Positions 1-10,300 of a DNA stretch of 49,742 nucleotides are shown piece after piece. Position 1 is the first letter of the stretch; every line of letters starts with the position of its first letter. The stretch lies in NCBI GenBank assembly GCA_001655205.1, contig LPNZ01002753.1, positions 1 to 49,742 on the forward strand, given 5' to 3'. Origin of the DNA: Lenisia limosa (taxonomy: Eukaryota > Breviatea). The notes under the pieces were generated by a model. The model saw only the letters and a program-made list of their open reading frames with translations. It made no database searches and was not told the DNA's origin. Both the position numbers and the translations under genes were made by a program.

Positions 1-85
1 TAAAAGTAGCCCAAATCAACTCTACTGGCTGACAACACTAGGGTTAATAACAACAAAACAAACAAAGCCCAGGTCAATCGCCCCT
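1..85 (+). repeat. Intronic repeat family R, copy 1 (cut by window edge)
   Basis: It shares GCCCAAATCAACTCT, GGCTGACA, an AACAAAACAAACAAAGCCCA block and GGTCA with copy 2. It lies in the CFAP44 intron that begins at 106 on the minus strand. Confidence 0.82.
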
Positions 86-3000
86 TCCACAGCTCAACCA
101 CCATACTTGCAGATATAGTATCCCTTTGGGGCTGGTCTGGCTGCTGACGGCACAACAGCCTCGAATACGCCACCCATGCCGGAAATGTAGAAGCCTTGGC
201 CGTCCTGAGGTGTCAGGAGGGTATTCATTTTGGCATTGTCTCGTTCAAAAGTTCAAACAAAAAGCCCACCTGGGTATAGCCACCACAGAGAACAACCGTG
301 TCTTCTTCCTCCTCATCGGCTGCACCGGAAAGAGCAGTTGGGAGGGCCTATGGGGGGTTAGGGTTTGGACATTTATCATATCTGTGATATAACATGCTCA
401 AGATCTTGATTGGCGTCGATAGCCATTTCAACATTGTCTCAGTCATACATGGTGTGGCACAACCGGTGTAGGCGGCTGGGGCCCTGCAGAGGGCGGGGGA
501 GGGGCGCCGGTATTGGGCCTGCCAGCCGATGTGGAGGGTCGTGTTTCGGCCTGAATTGTCAAACTTGCAATTCTCTCATCAATGTTGAAATGAGGAAAAC
601 AAGCAAATGAAATACACTCAAATGCGATTTGTCGGATTTGCAACAACACCCCACATCTTCAACAGCATCGTCGGTCTGTTGCTGTTCGCGTTCGGCAAGC
701 AAACGTAAGAACTCCTGGGTTGTTAATAAAACAAAAGCTGTTATAAACATAAGACAATGTTACTCCTATTGAACAACTTGAAATGGTCACGTATCTATTC
801 TCTTGCAACAAGCCAAAAGTCGTACCTGCGGGTCATCCACATTGTTCAGTTCATCGTCGTCACTGGCGTTCTACAGATTTAGCCAATATAACGTATTTAA
901 CTACTATGAGTTGCAGGCTCATGATGCTGATCATTCTGGAAATATAACCACCCTCACATCCGACTCATGGTCCGAATACACTGGTTCCGGGCCAAGGAAT
1001 GTATGGCTCCGGATCAGTTGGATCTCGATTTCGTATGATGTGGTGTTGGCTGCTGCTGGCGTGGTCGGCAGGATGTATTCGTGAACCTGGGGGTAAAAAG
1101 ACAGGTCTTTTTCGAACCGAAGTGAAGCCCTAGTTACAATCTATACACCCATGTTCCTCCCCTCCCCACAGTGGCGTCATCAAGGACAACAAGCAAGTTA
1201 TCGGCTGTTGGTGAGCAGGAAACTGAGAGAATCTCTGAAGACAGCACCGTGAAACCTACGAGGGGGGGGGGAGTAAAATTGGAAACAGCCCAAATCAACT
1301 CTGTTGGCTGACAGCACACAAGGGTTGAGAACAACAAAACAAACAAAGCCCAGGTCAGTCGCTTCGTGAACACACTGTTGACAAGCGATCTTATTCACTC
1401 AAACTAGTGTTGTCTCCCGCATACCAATTGGGGTGAGGTTGTTGTCTCTCGCTGAAAGGAAGAATATTTCCGAGCCTGACGTAGTCACCACCTACGAAAT
1501 AAGAAAGGGCAGATGGAAAGCAAAAGGGAGTAATATGAGACTATTTCAAGTCTAGTAACAAAAGAAGCGATGGGAAATAGAAGACAACATGTGCGGTTGT
1601 GTAAGTAGCACCACCCACAATTCCGCCTTCCCTTGACACCACCAAGTTTTTGATAGGCCCTGCGTGGGGCTTGGTTACTGCCTACAACGCGTTAAGCATT
1701 CTTCACACCTAATACACAAATACGGAAATGCAATACGGAATACTCAACAAAAGTCCAAACCAATACCACCCCCTCCCTACATTGACTTTCCAGCTGTTCC
1801 TGAACCTTGACATCATGCGCACGGAGCCGTCCTCGAATCCAACCAGGCAGGTACGACCTTCAGGATCCTTGGTCTGGGGGAGGGGGGAGAGTAAAATACT
1901 GTTTTTGAATCAATAGACAAAAGAGAACAAAACACTGAGAAAACACAAAGTATCAAACAGTTACGAACCAGCGAGAGGGAAGGGTGTGACGAACCATAGC
2001 AAAAACATCATCTCAATACAAGCACACTAACATCCCAACAACTCCTAATGCTATCATGACCCTGCCGAATAGCCACATACCACCGGTAAGAAGAGAGCCG
2101 TGGTGACAGGCGACGCGAACTTGAGAGAGTAGGCCTCTTTTGCAGCCAAATAGTCGATGAGCTTGACCACACCGTCAGCTCCAGCCGAGAGCAGAAGATG
2201 GCTGGGGGGGGGGGNNNNNNNNNNNNNNNNNNNNNNNNNNNNNNNNNNNNNNNNNNNNNNNNNNNNNNNNNNNNNNNNNNNNNNNNNNNNNNNNNNNNNN
2301 NNNNNAAAAAGAGGGGAAACTGTGTAGGCAAAACTCTGATCAAAATTTGGGGAAATGACAAGAAACCTGCCACAATAAAACATGAAACCCGGGCCAACCT
2401 TGTGGGACAAGTGTCAATGGCACTGATCTTGCCAGCATGTGAGGTTGCGAGAATCTTGACCTCTTTTTTCTGAAGGATATTAGAGCATTATTTTCAGGAG
2501 AGCATCTCTCTTATATACTGAGAGAGTTCTAGGTATTACTAAAAATTCAAAAGTACTCAACACTCACCATTACATCCAAATGACAAAGTGCGCCAGAAGC
2601 CGTAATGATTAAGTATCTACAATAATTATGTCAAGGATAATAAAACAACGGAGGAAAGATGAAAGCTCTTCACAAGAAAGTTCTTCCACACCTTGCATCT
2701 AGGACTTCACTTCGGTTCGAAAAATAACAGTCAAATATCGATAGGTTTCGAGGATTTATCGAGAAATTCAGTTTTTTTTCGAAACGAAGTGACCCTACTT
2801 GCATCCCGTAACCAACTCGCTGGGTTTGACTAGAGTCATTGACGTGACTGCAAGACGGTCCTTAGTGACGGGTATCTCAGTGAGCGGTAGCGCCTCGTGA
2901 TAGAGCTGGTCGTCGTCAGCTTCCAACTGGTCCAGAGCAGATCGGTCCCAGATGCAGACCAATCTACCTGGTTAGGAAAAGTCCAAGAAATCTGTAAGTT

Positions 3001-4942
3001 TTCACGAGAGGCAATCCGTCGCACCCATCCTCGCCAGCTGAGATGATGTTGCCCTCATGGTCCTGGTACACTGCAAAGATGCCACCGTCATGACACGTCA
3101 CTCCGTCAGGTCGCGAGAGAACGGCGTGCACGAGGGCGCTGTCCCACAGAATCAGATTGCCTGGTGGTCAGAAGGTGTACACCAAAAAATACAATGGTGC
3201 CCCCCAAAAACGACAACACCGGCAAGACCTACCAGACTCAGTTCCCGAAAGGACCTTGCCGTCGGCTAGCTCCAAGTAGGCCGATACGTCGCTGAGCGCA
3301 ATCTGGCCGAATTTTGCAATTTCACCTAGAGGGGTAAACTACGCTGTATTCCTTCAATACTATCGGGGAGGGCTGGGTTACAATGTATTGATTATTTCCC
3401 CCCTCAGAATACGGCACTCACCTTGTAACTTCAAGCCGGTAAACGTTTTCGCCATCTTCCAGAATCGAATGTGACCAGTACCCCTATAATGTAAAAAAAA
3501 ACACTCACAACAAAGCCAAAAATACTACGTTCAAAAATATATTAAGTGATAATTGATACGATATAACACAAAAACCAGCTCAACCACCCCCCCTACGAGC
3601 TAGTAAGTTGCCCGTTAAACCATGGTGAAAAGGTGACTTTGTGGATATCCTGGGCGAAAGCCTTCGAACGCAAGACAATCTGAAGAAAGGAAATGAAATC
3701 GGATAAACTAGAGAGAGAGCAAATTTTTTTCCCTTATCTCTCGTTTTCAGCTTGTTTAAGAAAAGTCCCTCCACCCTACGCTTTCATTCTGCCAATTCCA
3801 AACAGTCAGCATGAAATCGGGTGCAGAACCTAAGGGGTAAAGTGTTGTTCTAGGAGTGATTCAAAAGAGGCACATTGCCAAATACACCACCCATGGAGTA
3901 ATAAAATTAATTTCTTTACTGTCGAGTATTTCTTGTTTATCTTGTTCCTTCACGCATCCTTCGCATTATTCCCGGGCGTCATACCTACAGACGCCAGCTG
4001 ATCGCCGGATTTGTTGAACGTTAAGTCACTGTACGCGTTTTCAGTACCCTATAGTGGTAAATACAACTTAAATTAAGCCGGAGACTCCACATTGCAATAA
4101 AAGGACAGTAGCTAACTCGTAAAAATAAGCGGCTTTGTTCAATTTAGTTAAAAAAACGAGTTCCAAGCAGGGCTTACATTTTCGAGTGTGTACTTGAGCT
4201 CCAACGACGGGAGTTCATAGATGTAGATCGCGGGCTGGGTTGCGACCTCTCCAACTGCAATGAGCTTCTTTGAGGGGTGGAGCTAAAGGATCAGCATATG
4301 TAGCAAAAATGAGGTGAAGGGTGTATCGTCAGCATAAAGATTAATAGAAGGAAACAGCGAATAGACCTTTCTCTGCACAACGATTTTTTTATCCCCTTTA
4401 TTTAACAATAAGAGAATCCTCAAATTGATTAATGTCTAACCATAACCGAAACTTTCATAACCAGCCTAAAAAAAAAAAGCTGTTTTTTGATACAAAGAAG
4501 ACCCCCCCCCCTNNNNNNNNNNNNNNNNNNNNNNNNNNNNNNNNNNNNNNNNNNNNNNNNNNNNNNNNNNNNNNNNNNNNNNNNNNNNNNNNNNNNNNNN
4601 NNNNNNNNNNNNNNAAAGTACAGTACAACCACCATAATAAACCTCAGAACTTATGGAGCATCATCCATCCAATGCGATCCAACAAACCGTGAAAGCGCCA
4701 ATACCGTTTCCAGTACGGGCAGGGATTATACGCTGCTCTGACCTAAATTTATAAGATGTAAAGACGTATAAAGGTGTAATAAAAAGTAAGAAGGCTGCTA
4801 CCAACGTTTCCAGGTCGAAGATCACCACAAAGGCCCCTGAAATGTATACTGCGGTCTTTTCATCAATGACTTCGATGTTATTCAACTTAAAACAGTCAAA
4901 TCCAAATGTGTAGCGGGGCACAATGCCCTGAGACTCGTCCAT
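1..4942 (-). CDS. CFAP44: CFAP44, WD40 axonemal protein (N-terminal part, continues beyond window)
   Basis: CFAP44 (FAP44) is a WD-repeat protein of the tether/tether-head complex that anchors the inner dynein arm f/I1 to the axonemal doublet. The start at 4942 opens with MDESQGIVPRYTFGFDC. Exons read on the minus strand: 4806-4942, 4688-4742, 4178-4282, 3985-4048, 3780-3829, 3597-3679, 3422-3483, 3233-3325, 3025-3160, 2799-2963, 2690-2698, 2568-2616, 2399-2469, 2081-2201, 1787-1873, 1619-1681, 1425-1491, 1170-1255, 958-1086, 826-870, 655-714, then exons near 430-580 and 107-330. Phases match at nearly all junctions. Family-diagnostic stretches include ENGTENAYSDLTFNKSGDQL, DFMLTVWNWQNES, KAFAQDIHKVTFSP, SGTGHIRFWKMAKTF and GNLILWDSALVHAV. 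After the beta-propellers comes an acidic and Pro-rich linker (NASDDDELNNVDD, then a PPPPSAGPQPPTP stretch). Animal CFAP44 is far longer, so the C-terminal half lies off the left edge. Several introns hold repeats or gaps. Confidence 0.93.
1087..1169 (-). mobile_element. CFAP44 intron carrying a related TIR end
   Basis: This intron joins DDAT to VHEYILP in phase 0. It contains, at about 1105-1130 on the plus strand, a terminus (CTTTTTCGAACCGAAGTGAA followed by GCCCTAG) nearly identical to the ends of the element at 2700-2797. The opposite terminus is not evident, so this looks like a decayed or solo-end relative. The donor is GTGGGG. Confidence 0.6.
1274..1375 (+). repeat. Intronic repeat family R, copy 2
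   Basis: The stretch runs from about AACAGCCCAAATCAACTCTG to CAGGTCAGTCGCTTCGTGAA and fills most of the 169-bp CFAP44 intron 1256-1424. It is closely similar to 1-85 and 8974-9035. The intron boundaries themselves are not part of the shared sequence. Confidence 0.85.
2699..2798 (-). mobile_element. Introner: TIR element forming a complete CFAP44 intron
   Basis: This 100-bp intron is almost entirely one element (2700-2797) with terminal inverted repeats. One end begins TAGGACTTCACTTCGGTTCG. The other reads, on the opposite strand, TAGGGTCACTTCGTTTCGAA. The flanks 2692-2699 and 2798-2805 are identical 8-bp direct repeats (CTTGCATC), a target-site duplication. On the coding strand the donor GT is the last G of one duplication plus the first T of the element. 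The acceptor AG is the last A of the element plus the first G of the other duplication. Removing the intron leaves a net 6 nt of duplicated sequence, so the reading frame is kept and a 9-nt micro-exon (2690-2698) follows. No transposase is encoded, so the element is non-autonomous. Confidence 0.88.
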
Positions 4943-5392
4943 TATGAAACAACTCCTTGTTACATCATTTTAGGAAACCTCAGTACACTTTCTTTTTTCT
5001 TCTGTTTGACTAGTTTACTAGGTTTTGAGGTTTTGAGTTTCATTTTGCGGTTTGATAATTTTCTTTATATACTACAAAATCCTGGTCCAAAATAATCTAC
5101 AAGTTTTCACCAAAAAATTCACAAAATTATAAGGTCTCTTCTAAGCATTACTATCCTGCTTTCTATGACAGAGATTCTATGTGAAAACAAATCTGAAAAG
5201 TTAGAAAAGTATTAAGTATTCACTTTTATTCTTCTTTCGTTCAGCCCAAGTTAGAAAGTCATTTGCAAGTACCTACCAATGATTGTTCATCAAAATAATG
5301 ATAATTGACGAGTAAGCTTAATTTGGAATCTGTGTTTCGGTGTTTGCCCTCTTTTATTACTGTGGTGCCGCCCCTTGACCCATTTCCAGGCC
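4943..5392. other. Divergent intergenic region
   Basis: An AT-rich spacer between the CFAP44 start and the first visible exon of the plus-strand gene at 5393. I see no coding exon or repeat in it. It probably holds both promoters and perhaps a short 5' exon of the downstream gene. Confidence 0.5.
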
Positions 5393-7042
5393 AACTATAT
5401 TTAAACGAAGCATTCCGATTGGAACAAGAACGATTCCACACCTAAAGCGCCCTCCCGAGGATGATATCTCAAACTGTCCTTCGTCATCCTTTGCAAGACT
5501 GAGGATCCATTCACCCAACCACCTAAGCAAAGACAACAATGAGCATGAGGATGAAAACCCTTCTGCCATGGACGAGGAAGACTATCACGTCGGCCCCACA
5601 TCAACAGTCTTTCCCTTTTTGTCAGCTAGTGAGGACTCGTACCAGACCCCCAGCTCCTGTCTCTCGCGAGCGTCGACATTCAGTTCCTGCCCACCCACGC
5701 CGCCTGGTCTCCCGGCCGACCTTCCTGTCCCCTCCACGCACCTGTCTTCCAACATGCCGTCTCGGCCGCCAAATCCCTCAGCATCACCGGTGGAATCGGT
5801 GGGCTATTTGGTGGATGGATGAGCCCTCTGTTAAATTTTGTTCTTCCTCTTTTTTTTGTGATAATTGACTTTCCTAAATAGTTTTTCTTCAAGAAATCAG
5901 TGTCATTAATTTACAATTACTCAACTGGATTCACAGCCAAAAGCCTATCATATGTATATGTCAATATCATCATTTGTAACAATAGCTTGATACAAATATT
6001 CTTTATTCACCTTTCATACAACAGCATATAGTCTGATATATCAGTTACCATAGGATATGGAATGTCTATCATATGATTTGTTGCAATATTTGATGTGGAA
6101 AACATGTAGCGGGGGTTCACACTCCAGCACGCAACACCAGATGCAGTTGGCTCGCAGTGGCTCGATGGAGCCGTCTATCAGGCTCAGAGCTTACATCACT
6201 TGCATTACTTGCAGCGACAGCATAATGTGTGATGGGTTACATGATTGAAAATAGGCTGACCTTTGGCTTTTATTTTGTTTTACCAAAACCTCTCTTTTGC
6301 TTCACCAAGGGAGTGATAGTGCGATTCCCTCACCCCACGCAGGCCATCCACCAACCCGTACCACTTTCATGCCCCATTCCCCTTCGGTCGTCCGTTTCGC
6401 CTGTCTTGTCAGCGCCCGCCGCCGCCAACCTCATCCACTCCCACCACATTCCGCCGCACCTTAGAGTCAACACCTCCAATCTTGAAGTGGGTCTCTTTTG
6501 GCTGCTATGCTTCTACTCTATTTTAAAAAAAGAGTTTTTACAAGAGATACATGTTGAGAGGGCTTGATGCTGTGAATACTATCAATCTGTTCTGGAAACA
6601 TTCTCAACTAATTCTGCTTGGTTACCTGTTTGTTTTTTTACCATTTAGGCTTACGATATACAGGATACCCTTTCGCGATTGTGAGTGGTTGTATCATGAG
6701 AGCAACATTTTTCATTGCAATTCATATGATATATAGTATTATAACATATACTCATACATTAGTACCATGGTTCTGACTGCATCAGAGAGGAACTTCCTGA
6801 GTCGGCAACGCCCGACCCTGACAATGCCCCATCCCATTCATATTCGGAAATAAATGAGGTGGGCATGGGGCTTCAAATTGACACAAAGCTAAGGGATAAT
6901 TGCATTATTGCATTTATGGGACGTCTTATTATTGTTTGCTTTTTCTCTGTTTGTCCTCTCGTCGTCACCCCCCCCCCCCAAGGTGCTTCGAGACGTGCAT
7001 CAAGAGAGATATTGTGCAGTTCCCGAATCCCCGTTCCCATAG
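5393..7042 (+). CDS. Uncharacterised Ser/Pro-rich protein gene
   Basis: I do not recognise this gene. The first long exon (about 5393-5805) starts after a CAG acceptor. It reads through RSIPIGTRTIPHLKRPPEDD, an acidic NNEHEDENPSAMDEEDYHVG and a Ser/Pro-rich tail (TPPGLPADLPVPSTHL). Candidate later exons are about 6110-6230, 6331-6487 (Pro/His-rich), 6649-6679, 6757-6852 (YHGSDCIREELPESATPDPD) and 6982-7042 (VLRDVHQERYCAVPESPFP, stop at 7040-7042). The last two join in phase 0. The acceptor of the last exon follows a 13-C run. The start codon is unresolved. It could be an ATG within the first long exon (5539 or 5568) or an upstream exon. It looks like a disordered regulatory protein, but no domain is visible. 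Confidence 0.5.
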
Positions 7043-7302
7043 CCCCTCATCCAAGTAGTAGTAGTTCTTTCTTTTTGTTTCTCATCATGTTTCTCTTCCC
7101 TGTATTATTTAATATTTATTCAATTTTCACAACTGATTGGTGGGGGTTGTGAAGCGGTATTCATAAGGTCAGAGAGTTAATTATTGTTTCAGAAAGAATC
7201 CTTGGAAAGTGACACCAATTCAAGAAAAATAATAAATTAAAGACAACCATGTTGTATGTTGAAACGACCTTAACTTAGTCCTAAATGGGGCCAAGCTTCT
7301 CG
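7043..7302. other. Convergent intergenic spacer
   Basis: A 260-bp spacer between the stop codons of two convergent genes. It is AT-rich, with AATAAATTAAAG near 7230 that could serve 3'-end formation. No coding signal seen. Confidence 0.4.
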
Positions 7303-10300
7303 TCATCTGAAAGTGTCCAATTCGGCCATAAGTGTCAGAATTTGGGTCTTGTACGTATCTCGGAGGTCGCTAATATCTAGCGTGAGGTCCTCAATTTGAT
7401 CTTCGGCTTCGCCCTACATGGATAATAAGATGACAGCTTGTGTTGTGTTAATGCGGGGCAAAATAGTCAAGATAATCAGCTTACCAATAAAATAAGTGTG
7501 GCATCAAGCCGACGCTGAAGTTCGGACTCCCCAGCATTTAACAGCTCCATCGACAGATGATCTGTATCATAAATCAACAAGTTCCATCAAGAAGTAAATC
7601 ACATAAAAATAGCACCAAGACCCCATATCGTTCAAGCCACTTGCCCACCTCTTGCGGACTCCGAATTGATTAATTCCTTCCGAAGCTCCGTTACTTCATC
7701 TTCTAGAATGCGTAGGCGCTGAGTGCGTTAAACGGATAAAGCTGAAAGGAGAAACGTGGCATTTAAAATCAAAAGACAATATTTGTTAAAAAAAGTGTAT
7801 CTAAAGATAGTGAACCGCTACCCCTAACCTGGTTATTTGAGGCATTTATCGAAGACGGCTGAGCAGACAGTTCGGCAGCGGAAGCTGAAATGGTTCCGAA
7901 TGACTGAGATAGCGGAATGGAAGGACTTGACGCCCGGGCCTGCGCGGGTGAGTGGGGCTACACGACTGAAGGTAGTATTTATTCCTGTGGAACATGGTAT
8001 TATACTGATTTTATGAATGTGAACCCGTTGAACCAAAAGGAACAAAAGTTTACAAACAAAATACCGCTTCTTGTTCCAACCCACGATTTCCACTTCCGAC
8101 TCAAGAGACTGAATTTTTTTCTTGAGCTCCTGAATCTCAGACGCTTCGGGGGTGGCTGCCTGTTGTTGGAGTTATATTATGTGGCAAATGGTGGAATGTG
8201 CTATTGAAGATATTATAAATTATACTCCATTATTCCCCTTTATCCCTCATCGAAAGTATCATTTAAATCTCTTTCCAGGCAACAATCTTCATTGACCATG
8301 GTCACATACCATTTGCTGGAGTGCATTGAGACGCCCCAGTAGCTCCTTCTTCTCTTGTTGCAGGGATCTAATCTGACAGTGTCATTGAAATACAGTTTCG
8401 ATGAAGGTGGACAGGTTATTTTGACAGCAGCCAACCATCACGCTCCTCTACAAGCGAGATTTCCCCATCTTACCACCATCTGTTGCTGACACCATCCCCC
8501 CCACGGTGGTCTTAGCGGCCTCGAGTCCCATAAACGCCTGGTTTCGGCTGGCTTCAACCGTGGCCGTCTCAGCGGTGGTGCGTGTCAATTCTCCCTCCTG
8601 GAGAGGAGTCATATCGAGTATGAGAAATGACATGAGCACTATCGATTTGAATGATGTTGCATCTGTATGAAGAACCCCCGCCAAAATGTGCGATAAATCC
8701 TCGGCTTCACTTCAGTCCCCACAAAAACACAAAAGCCCACATAAAAACACTAATTTGCGGTGGTTTAAATCTTCTGGTGCGAACATTGTATCACTCTACC
8801 CCCATCCACCAAGCNNNNNNNNNNNNNNNNNNNNNNNNNNNNNNNNNNNNNNNNNNNNNNNNNNNNNNNNNNNNNNNNNNNNNNNNNNNNNNNNNNNNNN
8901 NNNNNNNNNNNNNNNNNNNNNNNNNNNNNNNNNNNNNNNNNNNNNNNNNNNNNNNNNNNNNNNNNNNNNNNNNCCGACAACACACGAGGGTTGATAACAA
9001 AACAAACAAAGTCCAGGCCAGTCGCTTCGTAAAGTGAAAAGAAGTCAGGTGTAACGACAAAGCCATGCCGCATTCATAATCCAGACCAAGCACACACCTG
9101 GCGAGAGTGGAGTTCCAGGTCACGACCTTGACATCGGCAGCCTCAGTCAAACTCTCAATCTGGGCCATGAGGGGAGCTGCCGCTTGTTCGGCTGCTGACG
9201 ACAGTTCCGTTATACGCAGCTCAGCAGACTGATACGTGAAATCGTGGAGTAATAAGTTAATAATGGGCAGAAGCCATCCACACAATCAAAAATATTCATT
9301 GAAAACACAGAAAAGGGATCTTAAAGTACTGGTAAAAAAATTGTCCTCTCAGCTGACCTCACATCGCTTCTGCCAATCCAGGATCTCCTTCCGTGCCGAC
9401 TCCTCCCTCCAAATCGCTCGCTCCTCTGTTGAGGCTGCCTCTGCCTGCAGCTCTGCAATCTGGGGGGGGGGGGTAAGGAAGAACAAACAGTGATCTCCAA
9501 ATATCTAAACTCTGCCCGGCAGCCAAAATAATGCTCCCAAACCTGCTGAGCTAGATGGCTTTCACGTTCGGCTGTTGCCCTTGCTGCAGACTGGAGAATG
9601 AGGGGTGTATGCAAATACAAAATGAAACAAAACATGACTTAAACTAATTTTCATAGACTGTGACCCCACCACCCACCTGCAACTGTGTGAGGTATTCTGT
9701 TCTGGCTTGGTCTACCAAGAACTTGCTGCTTTCGCCGAGGCGAGAGGCCTCACCGTCTGCGCGTTGACTTGCTTCAATAAGCTTGGATGGTTACAAACAA
9801 AATGGCCAATTCAATAAGCTTGGATGGTTACAAACAAAATGGCCATTTCTAAGTTGTGCTTTGTTGGCTTGAAAAATTATTTATGTTGTTTTTACACCAT
9901 CTCTATCACCTTTTCTTTGGACTCCTTCAGCTGAACTTGGGTGTCAACCAAAATCTGATTTGTTGTCTGGAAACGTTAAAAATATGGACAGATATATTTC
10001 GAGGCTGATCACAGACACCACTACTCACCATTACAGGTCACCCTACTCACCATTACAGGTCACCCTACTCACCATTACAGGTCACCCTACTCACCATTAT
10101 TTCCCCATCCCTCAGGGTGAGCTTCGATTCGGCATCATCTGCTCTACGAGTTGTTTTCTTGAGGTCAGCTGGGGGAGGGGGGGTAAGCGCGTCCAATTAA
10201 AACAACTCTGCTCTATTAAAAAACAACCATTTGACTAAAAATACTGACCTTTCACTTTCGTCAAAGTCGCCTCGCTATCTTGTAACTTTTTTTGCTTATC

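Noticed and set aside
1134-1398. Coding reading of the R-family repeat (a conserved-looking LGFVCFVV frame in each copy)
   Set aside because: Similarity among copies is at DNA level. In the 1256-1424 copy the sequence is within a well-supported intron, so the shared peptide is a by-product.
2198-2473. ORFs that run through N blocks (also at 4432, 8651, 42377 and others)
   Set aside because: They are open only because the gap is unreadable. The flanking frames do not match the gene models.
8974-9046. Retroelement or viral insertion
   Set aside because: No reverse transcriptase, integrase, capsid or long-terminal-repeat sequence is present anywhere in the window. The repeats are all short and non-coding.
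10022-10102. CRISPR-like regular repeats
   Set aside because: The 22-bp units are directly adjacent without variable spacers and lie in an intron of a eukaryotic gene, so this is a minisatellite.
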